Assembly (NCBI GenBank): GCA_002778195.1
Contig: PCDI01000006.1
Coordinates: 1,555,950 to 1,619,949 of the forward strand
DNA: 64,000 bases
Reading direction: 5' to 3'
DNA from: Raffaelea ambrosiae
Lineage: Eukaryota; Ascomycota; Sordariomycetes; Ophiostomatales; Ophiostomataceae
The position numbers and the translations under genes are program-made. Below, piece by piece: positions 30,838 to 41,324 of this stretch (position 1 is the first letter of the stretch; each line of letters starts with the position of its first letter). The notes below the pieces were generated by a model. That model saw only the letters and a program-made list of their open reading frames with translations, was not told the DNA's origin and ran no database searches.

Positions 30838-33800
30838 GCGAGAACGTGCGAGGGGGGGGCGGGAGGCGGGAGTTGTCTGGGCGTGGTGATGGCCAGTCAT
30901 TGATTTACTCGCTGACTAATCACTGCGTTCTTGTTGACTCCCCGGTGGTCTCTCTTGTCCTTCTCCGCGCCACTAACCCAATGTATAAGTAAGAGAACGA
31001 GAGAAGGGGCTGGTGCTGATGTTGCTGATGCTGATGCTGGTGTTGTCGTTATCATCAGTTGTCGTGACTGTGGTTGTGGCTGGTGTTTGGATTGTCAACA
31101 TTGTATTTAGTTCTAGATTTAGTAGGAGGATGGTTCAAAATGCCGAAAAGAGAAGAAGGCACGGCTCCAAGGGGACAGTGTCTCATACGCCATCGACACC
31201 TGGATGTGGTAGGTGCGCTTGTGTTGCGCGCGTTGTGTGTGTTGTGTGCATTTCGTATTTTGTATGCTTCTGTGTTTAGCGTTTCTGTGATCCCCCCGTT
31301 GTTGCCGTCGGTGGTTCCTTTGGTCCATTTTGGCCGCTTTGCCCCGTATCTCTCGGTCATTCTTGGTTCATCACTCTATATAGACAAAACGCGCGGTTGG
31401 TTTAGAGCCGGTCCTGGTCCCTGGCGCGCGGTTCCTGACGAGGCTTTCCCTGGGCTTTCTCTGGGGGGCTTTTCCCTAGGCTTGCGGGTCCTCTTTCTTA
31501 TCTGATCCCAATGGACAGGAAGACAATAGCGAGCAGGATGTGTGTGGAGGTGGCGGTCAACAGCCGGCAAGCCGCGGGAACCAGTGCGATGTGGACCGGC
31601 TGGATCAGCTGAAGCAGCTGGATCACGGCTTGAATGGCTTGACGGGTCAATGGCTGGGCAGATCAATGGTCATTGGCTCAAATGCCACGAGGTTTGCCAA
31701 GGAGAGCCATTTTCCTATTTTTTTTTTCTTCGTATTTTTTCTGCGTGGGAAAGCACTCAGTGCACCCACCTGTAGAATCAGTCCCGATCGCGGAGCCCAG
31801 CCTGGCCCTAAGCCAAAAACGCCCAGCCGTTGTTTGTCTGGAGGCGTTGGGGAAATCTGGAGCACTAGCCCCAACGCGAGTCCTGACGGCTAGGTACAAA
31901 GCAAGTACGGTGGTATTGTGTATCTTACACCGTCTTGCAGAGGCAAGGGGCAAGAAAACCAGAGGCTCAAGTAACTGGGCCAGTCTGTCACACGAGAGTT
32001 CTGCAACACATGTCCGCCGAGCCGAGGCGTAAAGCTGGGTCAGGCCTGGGGAGATGCAATCACGCATAGATGCACACACGCGTAGATGAGCTTGTGATGA
32101 TCTTGAAGGACGGTGCATATATCTCGCAGACATTGAGCACACGGGATGGTATCGTGCATCTTGTGTGTGCGACTCTTGCCACGCACGCGCGAGATGATGC
32201 CTTGCAGGAACAAGACGGGGCAGGTGTCAAAAGACAGGCGGCAGGCTGGGCAAACTGAGCAACTGGGGGGCCGAGAAGCAGAAACTACTACAGCAATTAG
32301 CTGGTCAACCCACGATCAACGCAGAATGGCGGTAAACGGGTGCCGAAGGATGGGCCTCGTATTCAGCCAAGCAGGACCAGACCAAGGAGACCTGGCTGGG
32401 AAGCCCCTGCCAGCCGCCGTTTTAGGCGTGCCGGGGGTAGCATGCTTGGAATACGGAACGTTTGAAGAATAAATATATTCAGCAGTGGCAGGCGAAGGCC
32501 AGGGCAGGCAAAGGCCAGGGCAGGCAAAAGGCCAGGGCAGACCGAGAGCTGGGCGCTCTACACGAAACAAGCATGGGACCGGGCGAGGTCGGTCGGACAT
32601 ACGAACGGAGCTGTCGCGTATGTGCGCGGGGGAACTGCGGCTTCCGACCGGGCTATTGCATTTGTCCAGCTGGATGGAGTGTGTCATGATTTTTTGTTTA
32701 GTTTAGTTTTGCATTTCTTTTTTTTTCGGGTCATTTTTCGACTGTTTTTCTTGACCTTTTTCTTGACCGTGGGTTATTTTTTTTTTTCCCTTTCTCGTCG
32801 GGGTTGGGGGGGTTCCTTTTTTCACCTGCTTCTCCGCTCTTGCCTAATTCGGAGCTTTCAGATGGTAGGCAAAGTCTTGGTAGCGTAGGATAGCAATAAG
32901 GCAAGTGCAATCAAATACAAAGTAGAGGACCAAGGGAGGACCAAGGGAGGACCAAAAGAGGATCAGAGACCAAGACCAAAGGAGAAACAGGAAAGAAACA
33001 AAAAGGAAACATAGTGACGCGCGAGCTCCCCAGCTAAAATCCCCCGGCCACCAAGCGCACGGCTCGCCAGCTCCTTGCGATCTGATAAGAAAAGCCGCAG
33101 GTTTTCTGCCCAGCTCTGCAACGGGTTTTTGCGGACCCTTGGGGACCCTTGGTGACCCTCGGGGGCGACGATTATCTTGCTTGGTCCTACTCGTACGGAA
33201 CACCTTACACGGAATACGTAAAGGAATGGACAAGCCAGACAGACACATTCTCGTGTCTGCCAAAAAGGCTCATGTGTCCTCCCTCTCTCTGGCTTGGGGC
33301 TTCTCTTGGCCCCTTGCCGAGGAAATTGCGATCCAGCCGTTGCGCTCCTGCCTCCGCGGGCTTACTGTAACAGCCACGCAGGCCCGGTTTTATCGCGCAT
33401 GCCCTGTGTTGGATTTTCTGGCTGCAGCTGCCATGCATCTCACTCGTAGCTTGCCACGCAGTTTACTACTATGTAGTTACTGTATGTAAGAAAGGCAGTA
33501 CTTGTGCACACGGGATCCGCTTTTCCCACGCTTTTTTCCAGTCGTTCCTGCCTGTTTTGCCTCCTGAAGCGGTCGCCCCTTCCCACTGTGGCCCCGTGCC
33601 AGCCGCGCCTTCCCTGCGCGCCGACAGCGCAGGCACTGACTGGGTACCACTAGCTGGGTGTAATCCAGCAACTAATCAGTCACCAAGCCTCACTGGCCAG
33701 CCCCCAAGACGCCGACGTCAACGGCTGCAAAGTTTAAAGAGGGAGGGGGGGAAAAAGGAAAGAAAAAAAAAATGCCACAGCCAACAAGAAGTGCCAACGA

Positions 33801-34479
33801 GTAGTCCGTCACTACGTCTACCTGTCCTGTCTCACATTTTAGTGGCTGGTCCCCCCTGTCTCTCACTCAGTCCCCCAGTGCTCAGCACCTCCGGTCACAG
33901 GCAATTTTCTGGGTCCTCCGCATTTTCGCATTTTCGCATTTTTTTGCATTTTGGGAAGGGCAATTCCGCATCTTCCTTTTTTCTTCTTTCTCTCTCTCTC
34001 TCTCGCCTCCCGCCCTCCTCCTCCCGGCCCGACCACCCATTGCCATTCGGCTTCACCATCCCGCTGCTCTCGGCACGTCAACCAGACCTACTGCTCCTCT
34101 CCTCGTCCATTCTGACGACCGACACCCTGCGCCGCCGCCGGCCAGCTTTATCTGGCTGCTTTGATTGCCTCTTCGGGCCAATTCCCGCTCTGATAGGGCT
34201 CGCCGACCCTCGAACCTGCTCCTCGCTGCCCTCCACCGCCCGCGACCACCACCCGTCCTCTTCCCTCGTGCGGCTGCTCCGGGCAAGCTGAACGACTGCT
34301 CTGCCGGATTCTGCAAAAAAAAGCGACCGAGTCCGCCAAAAACCGCCCGATATCACAAACGGGAGGCGTCGCTAAAAAGACGCTCGGCCAAATCCACCTC
34401 GGCATATTCCCCCCCCCCAGTCGCCATCGTGGCTCTCCAAGACAGAACCTTGGGCGGCGCATCTGCTGCTGTGGCCCAA
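30838..34479. other. Intergenic region between DLD and MRS4
   Basis: In 3.6 kb I found no recognisable coding sequence. It holds a GCTGATG-type trinucleotide-like run at about 31014-31045, tandem repeats at 32489-32537 and about 32924-32957, and TACTCGTA at 33188. From about 33830 to 34440 there is a pyrimidine-rich MRS4 leader, including CT dinucleotides near 33990. Frames in the leader start at TTG or CTG and show no homology. Confidence 0.65.
32489..32537 (+). repeat. 16-bp tandem repeat, three copies
   Basis: CAGGCAAAGGCCAGGG-type units start at 32489, 32505 and 32521. The first has one substitution and the third one extra A. It is non-coding. Confidence 0.85.
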
Positions 34480-35577
34480 ATGGCCCAGCAAAATGCCGAG
34501 CCGGTCGAGGATTACGAGTATGTTGTCGGAGTTGGTGTGCATCTCTGTCGTTCTTTTGCTGCTGTTCTCTCTGTCTTGCTGTCGTACTCTTTTTTTTTTG
34601 CTCTTTTGCCTGCTTTGCCAAGCTTGCTCTTCCCCTCATGACAATCCGCCTCTGCTAACGCCCGTCTTCTCCCACACAGCTACGAGTCCTTACCGCCCAA
34701 CTTTTCCCTCCTCCAGAACATGGCCGCAGGTGCCTTTGCCGGCATCGCTGTAGGTTTTTCCAACCTCCCCCGCTCTGGCCGGGGCTTGCACGCGGGAAAA
34801 AACTTGTCTGCTCGGCTTTTGGCCTCGGGGCTAACACCCAGCATCAGGAACATACCGTCATGTACCCAATTGATGCCATAAAGGTATGTTGCTGCCGGCG
34901 CTGCCGGCCTTCCCGTCCTTGGACCTTCTCGGACTTTTTCGAGCACCCTCGGACCGTCTTGTTCGGTCCGGTCGAGACATACCAGCTGACTCAATGGCTC
35001 GTCGCAGACTCGCATGCAGGTCCTCAGCCCCAGCGGCGTCACGGCGTATTCCACCGGCTTGATACAGGGGACGTACCGCATGGCCGTGGGCGAGGGCGTC
35101 TTGAGCTTGTGGAGGGGCATGTCCAGCGTGGTTGTCGGTGCAGGTCAGTTTCGGCTTACACGAATGACGCTGACTCCGGAGCAGCGCCTCTCCTGCTCGG
35201 TGTGCATGTGACTGACTCTGCGATCTGTCTTCCAGGCCCTGCACACGCCGTCTACTTTGCTACATACGAAGCTGTCAAGCATCTCATGGGCGGCAACAAA
35301 GCCGGTGTCCACCACCCGCTAGCAGCAGGTCAGTCAACCGTCCTCTGGCCTGTCTCCGGGCTTATCTGTCTTCTTCATTGTTTTCCAGCCTGTCCCGTTC
35401 AAGCCGAGCATGCGAGACTGACACCAGCTTTTCCAACAAACAGCAACAAGCGGAGCTTGTGCCACAATTGCCAGCGATGCCCTCATGAATCCATTTGATG
35501 GTGAGTAGACGGAGCAGAAGAGCAGAAGAGCAGAAGGAGTATAAGAAGAGTGGGGGAGCACAGCAACATCGATAACA

Positions 35578-35608
<31 letters not shown>

Positions 35609-36255
35609 TAACGACGGTCCTGAGACCCAGACTCCCCAGACTAACATCCCATAGTCATCAAACAGCGCATGCAAATCGAAGGCTCCGGCAAAATGTACCG
35701 GTCCATGTTCGACTGCGCCAAGTTTGTCTACCGCAACGAAGGCGCTGCTGCATTCTACGTCTCCTACCCAACAACACTGTCCATGACCGTCCCATTCACC
35801 GCTCTGCAGTTTGTCGCCTACGAGTCACTGTCGACTGTCATGAACCCGAGTAAAGCATACGACCCGGTCACCCACTGCTTAGCCGGCGCCATTGCCGGCG
35901 GCCTGGCAGCTGGCTTGACCACCCCAATGGACGTTATCAAGACCATGTTGCAGACACGAGGCACCGCGGGCGATGCTGAGCTACGGTCTGTCAACAGCTT
36001 CAGGTCCGGCTGTCGCCTACTGTTTGCCCGAGAAGGCATGCGTGGCTTCTTCAAGGGCATGCGCCCACGAGTTGTCACCACCATGCCAAGTACGGCCATC
36101 TGCTGGTCAGCATACGAGGCGTCAAAGTAAGCAGTAGCTAGACCGCATTGAGTGGTTCAAAACGCAGCGCAGCATCAGGATCTCAGCGTGCTGACAGGAC
36201 TTCTTTTCCTCATCTTAGGGCATATTTCATTCGTCGGAACAACCACAACCAGTGA
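34480..36255 (+). CDS. mrs4: Mitoferrin, mitochondrial iron carrier (MRS3/MRS4 family)
   Basis: Eight exons, 34480-34517, 34680-34749, 34848-34883, 35008-35143, 35236-35328, 35444-35500, 35655-36126 and 36219-36255, give 312 aa in one frame. The protein is an SLC25 carrier with three repeats carrying PIDAIKTRMQ, PFDVIKQRMQ and PMDVIKTMLQ, six predicted membrane helices, and the MRS3/4-type stretches NMAAGAFAGIAEHTVMYPIDAIK and GPAHAVYFATYE. It imports Fe2+ across the inner membrane for Fe-S cluster and haem synthesis. The start MAQQNAEPVEDY is the only in-frame ATG before the first donor. Intron 6 contains ten ACG triplets. The final exon is only 37 nt (KAYFIRRNNHNQ). Confidence 0.94.
35578..35607 (+). 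repeat. (ACG)10 microsatellite in MRS4 intron 6
   Basis: There are ten perfect ACG triplets inside the intron between exons ending at 35500 and starting at 35655. Length variation would not affect the protein. Confidence 0.9.
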
Positions 36256-37362
36256 ATGCACTCTCATCCCGTCCAGGCTCGTGTGTACACGACCAGGCGC
36301 CTCTCTGGTGCCACTCTAATCTCGCCAGGCAACACGACAAACATGGGGGCAAGCTCTTCAGCTTCCATGGCGACGTTGCCCACCCCCCCCCCCCCCCCCG
36401 GGCCTCTTCTAACTCTATGAGAGTGTCCTCCATTCCCGACGAGACCGCTTTCTCCTTCCTCCTTTCCCTCCTCCCTTCCCCCGCCCAAAAAAGCTGTACA
36501 TATAGACGTCGGAATCGGTTGGGCTTTTTTTATTATTACGACATTCGGCAAAACGACTTGGCCACGACAGCAGGTAGCGAGCAGGTGATTTGTAACTTTT
36601 TTTTCTTCTTTTCCTCGGTCGGGCTGCCTTTTCCCGCCGCCTCTGCTTCTGTCACTGTTGCTGCTGCTGCTGCTGCTGCTTCTGTTCTGCTTCTGCTTCG
36701 CCTCGCGGTTATGGTACAAAAAAAAACAAAATCTGGCGTTATTGACTTGTATTATTGAGTATGGGACACCGGCATTTTTCGATAGACCGGCTTGGGAACG
36801 ACTGGGTCATGTTTGTGTTTGTGTGTAGTGGTAGCGGAGTGTGTATATCTAGGAGAGAGGGTGGTTCTCCTGTGTGTCTTGTATGTAGTCTGGCCCTTTC
36901 GGCGGCTTCTTGTTATGATTGTGATTTCCGTGCACACAAAAAAAAGAAAATATAAAGAAACGAGGCTTACGGTTGCAAGGATCGTCACTCGTCTGTCTAA
37001 GGCGTTTGCCTATCTGATATCTTGTGTCCTTACGATGGTGATCTCGGATCGAGAACGACAGTGATATGGATTTGAAGTTACTTAAAAGTTATTATTAAAA
37101 CCTGACAAAAAAAACATGCTCGCATGAACACAATGATGCATACACGTATTCGGCAAGTGAAACGCAGGAGGAAGCAGATGTATTGTGCAATATCGAAACC
37201 ATAAAACTCCAAGCCGCTCTTGTTTTGATGACCCCCAAGACTCCATATAGCAGACGGAACAAACGTAAAAAATCAGGGCAAGGCTTGCTCGCTTGCTCGC
37301 AGACAACAGACCATGCCATGCTGCTTGGTGCTTCCTCCTTGCCTCCGCGTCCATCAGCAAAA
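36256..37362. other. Convergent intergenic spacer with C17 homopolymer
   Basis: This 1.1-kb region lies between the 3' ends of MRS4 and the TPR-DnaJ gene. It has a run of 17 C at 36383-36399 and a TGC triplet run at about 36658-36682. I recognise no gene. Confidence 0.65.
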
Positions 37363-39050
37363 CTAGCCGCCAAAGGGAAAGCCGCCAGGGAAGCCGCCGC
37401 CCGACCCAAACTGGAACTTGAACTGCTGGCCGCCGCCGCCGCCCTGCTTGAACATGAATGGCTGGCCACCGCCGCCACCAAAGGGGCTGCCCTGGAATGG
37501 GTTGTGCTGCTCGTTCGACATGGGATCGTCGCCATGGTCGAAGCGGGCGCGCAGCTCAGGCGTGCTCAGGACTTCGTACGCCTCGTTGATGGACTGCATC
37601 TTCTTCTCGGCATCCTCCTTGGTCAGGCCCTGCTTGGCTGCCTTGTCCGGGTGGTGCTGCTTTGTCAGCCGGCGGTAGGCAGCCTTGATCTGCTTCTCGT
37701 CGGCGTCGTGCGCCACGCCCAGGATCTTGTAGTAGTCCTTGGTCTTGCTGCGCTTGAGCTTGACCTGGGCCTCGTTGATCAGCGGGTCGATGATGTCAGC
37801 CCGGTCGGGGTGTGCCTCCTTGGCCTTGTTCAGCGTGCCGATGGCGGCGTCAAAGAGCTCGCCGTCCAGCTGGACCTTGTGTTTGTTGAGCAGGCCGTAC
37901 AGAGAGTGCTCGTCCAGCTCCAGCGACTTCTCGCACCACTCCTTTGCCTTTTTGTTGTTCATCTGCAGCCATGTAGTTAGTGAGTGGGCAAAAGTATACG
38001 GAATGGCAGGGAGGGGGGGGGAGACAAAAGAGAGCAAAAAGAAGAGAACGAAAAGGAGAACACAAAGTCTCTCACCTCGTAGTAGCCCTGGCAGGCAAGG
38101 CCTACCACGCGAGACAGGAGCCTCTTGGGTGCCTGGGCAGGAATAGTGCCTGCCTCACGCAGAGCCCGGTCCTGTTCCGTGATCTCCTGGATCAGGCCCT
38201 GGCTGTCGCTGGATGCCACGAGGTTCCGCGTCCCTGTTGATGGCTGGTTCTTGGCGAAGGCCTTGTCGACCTTGGCCAGGACCTTCTCGGCAGCCTTCTC
38301 CTGCTTGAGCAGCTTGCGGCAGGGCTTCGAGTCCGGATCGGACTGCAGGCACTTCCGAGCCTGAGCCAGCCCCTTGTCGACGTCGCCCAGTGCATAGAAG
38401 TTGAGCGCCGATATGATCAGATGGGGTGTGGTGTCGCCTGGCTTGAGTTGCAGCACATGCAGCAGATCGCCCAGGCCCTCTTCGATCTCGCCCCGGGCGA
38501 AGCGACAGCGCGAGCGCAGGCTCCGCAGCGACGCCGCCCGGTTGGCCACCATAATGGCCACGCCCGCCTCGTTCACGCACTCCTCCCACTTGCCGCTATT
38601 CTCGGCCAGCTCCGCCATCCGTGCCGCAACCTCGGCCTCGTCGAGGCTGGCCGACAGGGTCTTCTTGTCGGCCCCGCCCTTGATCTTGTGGAAGCTCTCG
38701 CGGGCGCCGTCCCAGTCGGCTACCCGCTGCCGAATCTTGCCCAGCTGGATATTGGCGGCATCAAAGTCGGGCTTGATGGCGAGCACCTTGTTGAAGTCGT
38801 CGGTGGCTTGGGACGAGCGGCCCAGGCTGAGGTAGGTGGTGGCGCGCTTGAAAAAGGTGAGGTAGTCGTTGGGGTCGCGCGCGACGGCAGCATCGTAGTA
38901 GACGAGCGCCTCGTTCGTCTCGCCGCGCGACAGGTGGCCTTGTGCCGAGCTCAGCAGCGATGACACGGGCGTGTCGGCGGGTATGTCCTGCGCCGATAAG
39001 GCTGACACCAGGCGGCCAGCTAGGGCCAAGGTCGAAAGTAAGATCAACAT
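37363..39050 (-). CDS. ER-lumen TPR-DnaJ co-chaperone (P58IPK/DNAJC3-like)
   Basis: Exons 39050-38076 and 37962-37363 are joined in phase 0 over a 113-bp intron, giving 524 aa. The N-terminal hydrophobic segment MLILLSTLALAGRLVSALSA looks like a cleavable signal peptide. Tandem TPR motifs follow, for example the EALVYYDAAVARDPNDYLTFFKRATTYL and ATDDFNKVLAIKPDF segments. A J domain starts at DYYKILGV near residue 401, with HPD at 429-431. The tail is a Gly/Phe/Gln-rich region like the G/F linker of J proteins. By analogy with DNAJC3, it should bind unfolded clients and stimulate the ER Hsp70 BiP/Kar2. There is no HDEL-type retention signal. It is divergent from the HAUS1-like gene. Confidence 0.9.
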
Positions 39051-39933
39051 GGCGACGACGTAGGGGTATTATCTCAAGCAGATGGTCGAAAATCGCAGAA
39101 AACAGACTTGGTTGTAGATCGGGAAGCGGAAGGCGCGCGGTGGTGACTGGACAAGTGAACGGACACGCAGCCTGGGTGAGGCTCGCGAAAAGCTGCAAGA
39201 GGCAGCAAGCGTAGCTCTATTTCGCAGCGATGCAAAGAGTCGCCGCGATCTCGTCGCGAGGGTTCGGATGTGCAGGTCGTCAGGCTCACCGTCGATGATT
39301 CAAGTCCAGGCCGGTTGCGGACGGGGAGGGGGGGCGAGGAGGGAGAAGTTTCGGGAAGAGTGTCGCCAGCGTGGCTTGACAGGCTGGCCTTTTTTTAATG
39401 AAGCCGGGGCGGCAATAATTATAGAAGCCAACTAACACAAACAAAGCCGCATGCGACACCATTGGCTGGCCCCATATTAATTGAGCAGTACAGTATGGCA
39501 GTATGTGCACTAAAGCACAAGCTAGTTAGTTAAGAATGAAGAAGCAGACGAGAATAAAAAAACATCAATTATACAAGCTTTTTCCCCCCATAATGAGGAT
39601 CTCTAACTCTAATTCCCTCACATCCCTAGCTATATAGCCAACACTATCAAATTAGATGTTACCTTTTTTATGGCTGTATTTATAATAAACCCCCGTACGT
39701 TGAAGATATTCTTCTCAAATGTAAGTCACGTGAACAGTGTGTCTAGTCAAAACCGCCCATGTCTCCAACCGTACCCTGGTAGCCAGGCTTATGTAACCTT
39801 TTTTTTTTCGTACCGCCTGTGGAATGGCCGCCTGGTAATAGCTAGTGGCCAAGACGCAAATCTGGGGCAACGACAACCAGCAGCAAGCACGCCGTGCCAT
39901 GCATGCAACTGGTGCAGCCCCGCGACAGACAAC
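39051..39933. promoter_or_regulatory. Divergent promoter region between TPR-DnaJ and HAUS1-like genes
   Basis: This 883-bp spacer lies between opposite start codons. The middle (about 39400-39720) is AT-rich, with TTAGTTAA-type words and CACGTGA near 39727. No factor is assigned. Confidence 0.55.
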
Positions 39934-40881
39934 ATGGCCCATATCCCTCCGTCGGCAGCCATTTTCTCGCCTTCAGTGGCCCGTCTGGCGTCCTCAACGG
40001 CCAAGGACTGGAACTACGTCGACAGCTGGCTAGCCTCCAAGTTCCATGGACGGGCACCTCCGCCCTTTGAGCGCAACCCCGACACGCTCAAGGCGCTCGT
40101 GGCGCTGGCGGCCCTGAATGAGAGCGCCGATGAAGAGCGGGATCTGGTGGCCCGTGTCGAGAGCTCGGCGCTCGAGACACTGTCCAACGCCAAAGAAAGC
40201 GCGGCCGAACGGCCGGGCTCATCACACGAGTCTTCTTCGAGCCCGGACTTGTCCGCCGCAGAAGTCCTGGACAACGTGCTGGGTGCCGTTTTGGATGAGC
40301 TCACGCCCGAGGGTCGCGTGGCTCTCGACTCCATGGCGGCCACGGCCGTCGAGCTGGGCATCGCCTACCCCGAGCCAGAGCTGCTGGGCCGCCGCATCGT
40401 CGAGCTGCAAGCCAGCGTGTTCCAGCTGGAACAGGCCATTGCTCGTGTGGAGGCCCTAAAGGCACATATCGAAAGCGAGACGGCCAAGTCCCAGGACTTA
40501 CTAAAGGCCTTGGAAGGAGACGAGTACCGTCCAGCGGCCGATCTGGCCAAGGCCAATCTGGAGCTGCAGCGCAAAGTCAAGAGTGGAACAGCCAGACTGG
40601 CTGATGGCAGCTCAAGAGAACGCTCCGGTTCAGTCAACGTGCAGCCTCCCGCAGTCACCATCCAACAGGTCCAGGAGGAGGAGAGGCTGTACCTGGACCT
40701 CTTGGCACAGAAGAAGGACCTGGACGAGCAAATCAAGGCCTTCCAGGGGCTGCCGCCCAACAAGGAGCTGGCCCGCAAGCAGCTGGAGGAGCTGCGTACA
40801 GAGCTCCGCGCCGTGACGCAAGAACGGGACAGTGCGTTTGAGGGCCTGGTAGAACGGGAGTCTCCGAAGCGGCGACGATGA
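39934..40881 (+). CDS. HAUS augmin-like complex subunit 1 (HAUS1) family protein
   Basis: Single-exon reading of 315 aa from ATG 39934. The upstream extension of the frame has no conserved features. The N-terminal segment FSPSVARLASSTAKDWNYVDSWL...FERNPDTLKALVALAALNESADEERDL agrees with the fungal HAUS1 N-terminus. The rest is mostly coiled coil (Leu/Glu/Lys heptads at about 165-215 and 245-305), with a basic end (SPKRRR). Augmin recruits gamma-tubulin to spindle microtubules for branching nucleation. HAUS1 is one of its coiled-coil subunits. The call rests on recognition of the N-terminal block, and a generic coiled-coil protein cannot be excluded. Confidence 0.72.
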   Translation: MAHIPPSAAIFSPSVARLASSTAKDWNYVDSWLASKFHGRAPPPFERNPDTLKALVALAALNESADEERDLVARVESSALETLSNAKESAAERPGSSHESSSSPDLSAAEVLDNVLGAVLDELTPEGRVALDSMAATAVELGIAYPEPELLGRRIVELQASVFQLEQAIARVEALKAHIESETAKSQDLLKALEGDEYRPAADLAKANLELQRKVKSGTARLADGSSRERSGSVNVQPPAVTIQQVQEEERLYLDLLAQKKDLDEQIKAFQGLPPNKELARKQLEELRTELRAVTQERDSAFEGLVERESPKRRR

Positions 40882-41324
40882 GCTGCTTGTTGTTATGACA
40901 GACTCCTGAGAAGCTCCCACGAGCACCTGGAGACAACCTTGCAAGGCCAACCCCCTTGACCACAAGATGGCGCCAGTATGTTTCCTTTTTTTTTCTTCTT
41001 CTTCTTTTTGCCCATCTGGGTATGCATTACCGTATATTAAAAGCACACAGTCTTGTCGTCACAAGCATAACCCGACTCGCTGACACTTCTCTATAGACGA
41101 ATGTGCCGTATTAGTCAGGGTAGCCTTCTGGGCGACACAAAGGCAGAATGGTAACCAAATGCAAAAGGCACGCCCGACGGCGAGCAAAGAAATGAGAAAG
41201 TAAAAAAAATCCCCTATACGACCTTAAAACCCCAAGCCCAAGAAAATCTTGCAAATCCAAACCCGCGGCCAGATCCAAAGAAACAAAGCGCGCCACGGCC
41301 AATTTTTTACTTGCCTCCTCACTA
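40882..41324. other. Convergent 3' spacer
   Basis: This 443-bp spacer between the HAUS1-like and VAC14 3' ends contains a CTT-rich tract at about 40983-41008. There is no gene. Confidence 0.7.

Noticed and set aside
33557..34291. 244-codon plus-strand frame upstream of MRS4
   Set aside because: It lies in the pyrimidine-rich leader and is Ser/Pro/Leu low complexity without homology. It ends before the MRS4 start and is better read as 5' UTR or promoter.
39290..39310. T-loop-like word (ATTCAAGTCC), possible tRNA
   Set aside because: No matching acceptor stem, D-arm or anticodon arm could be built around it.
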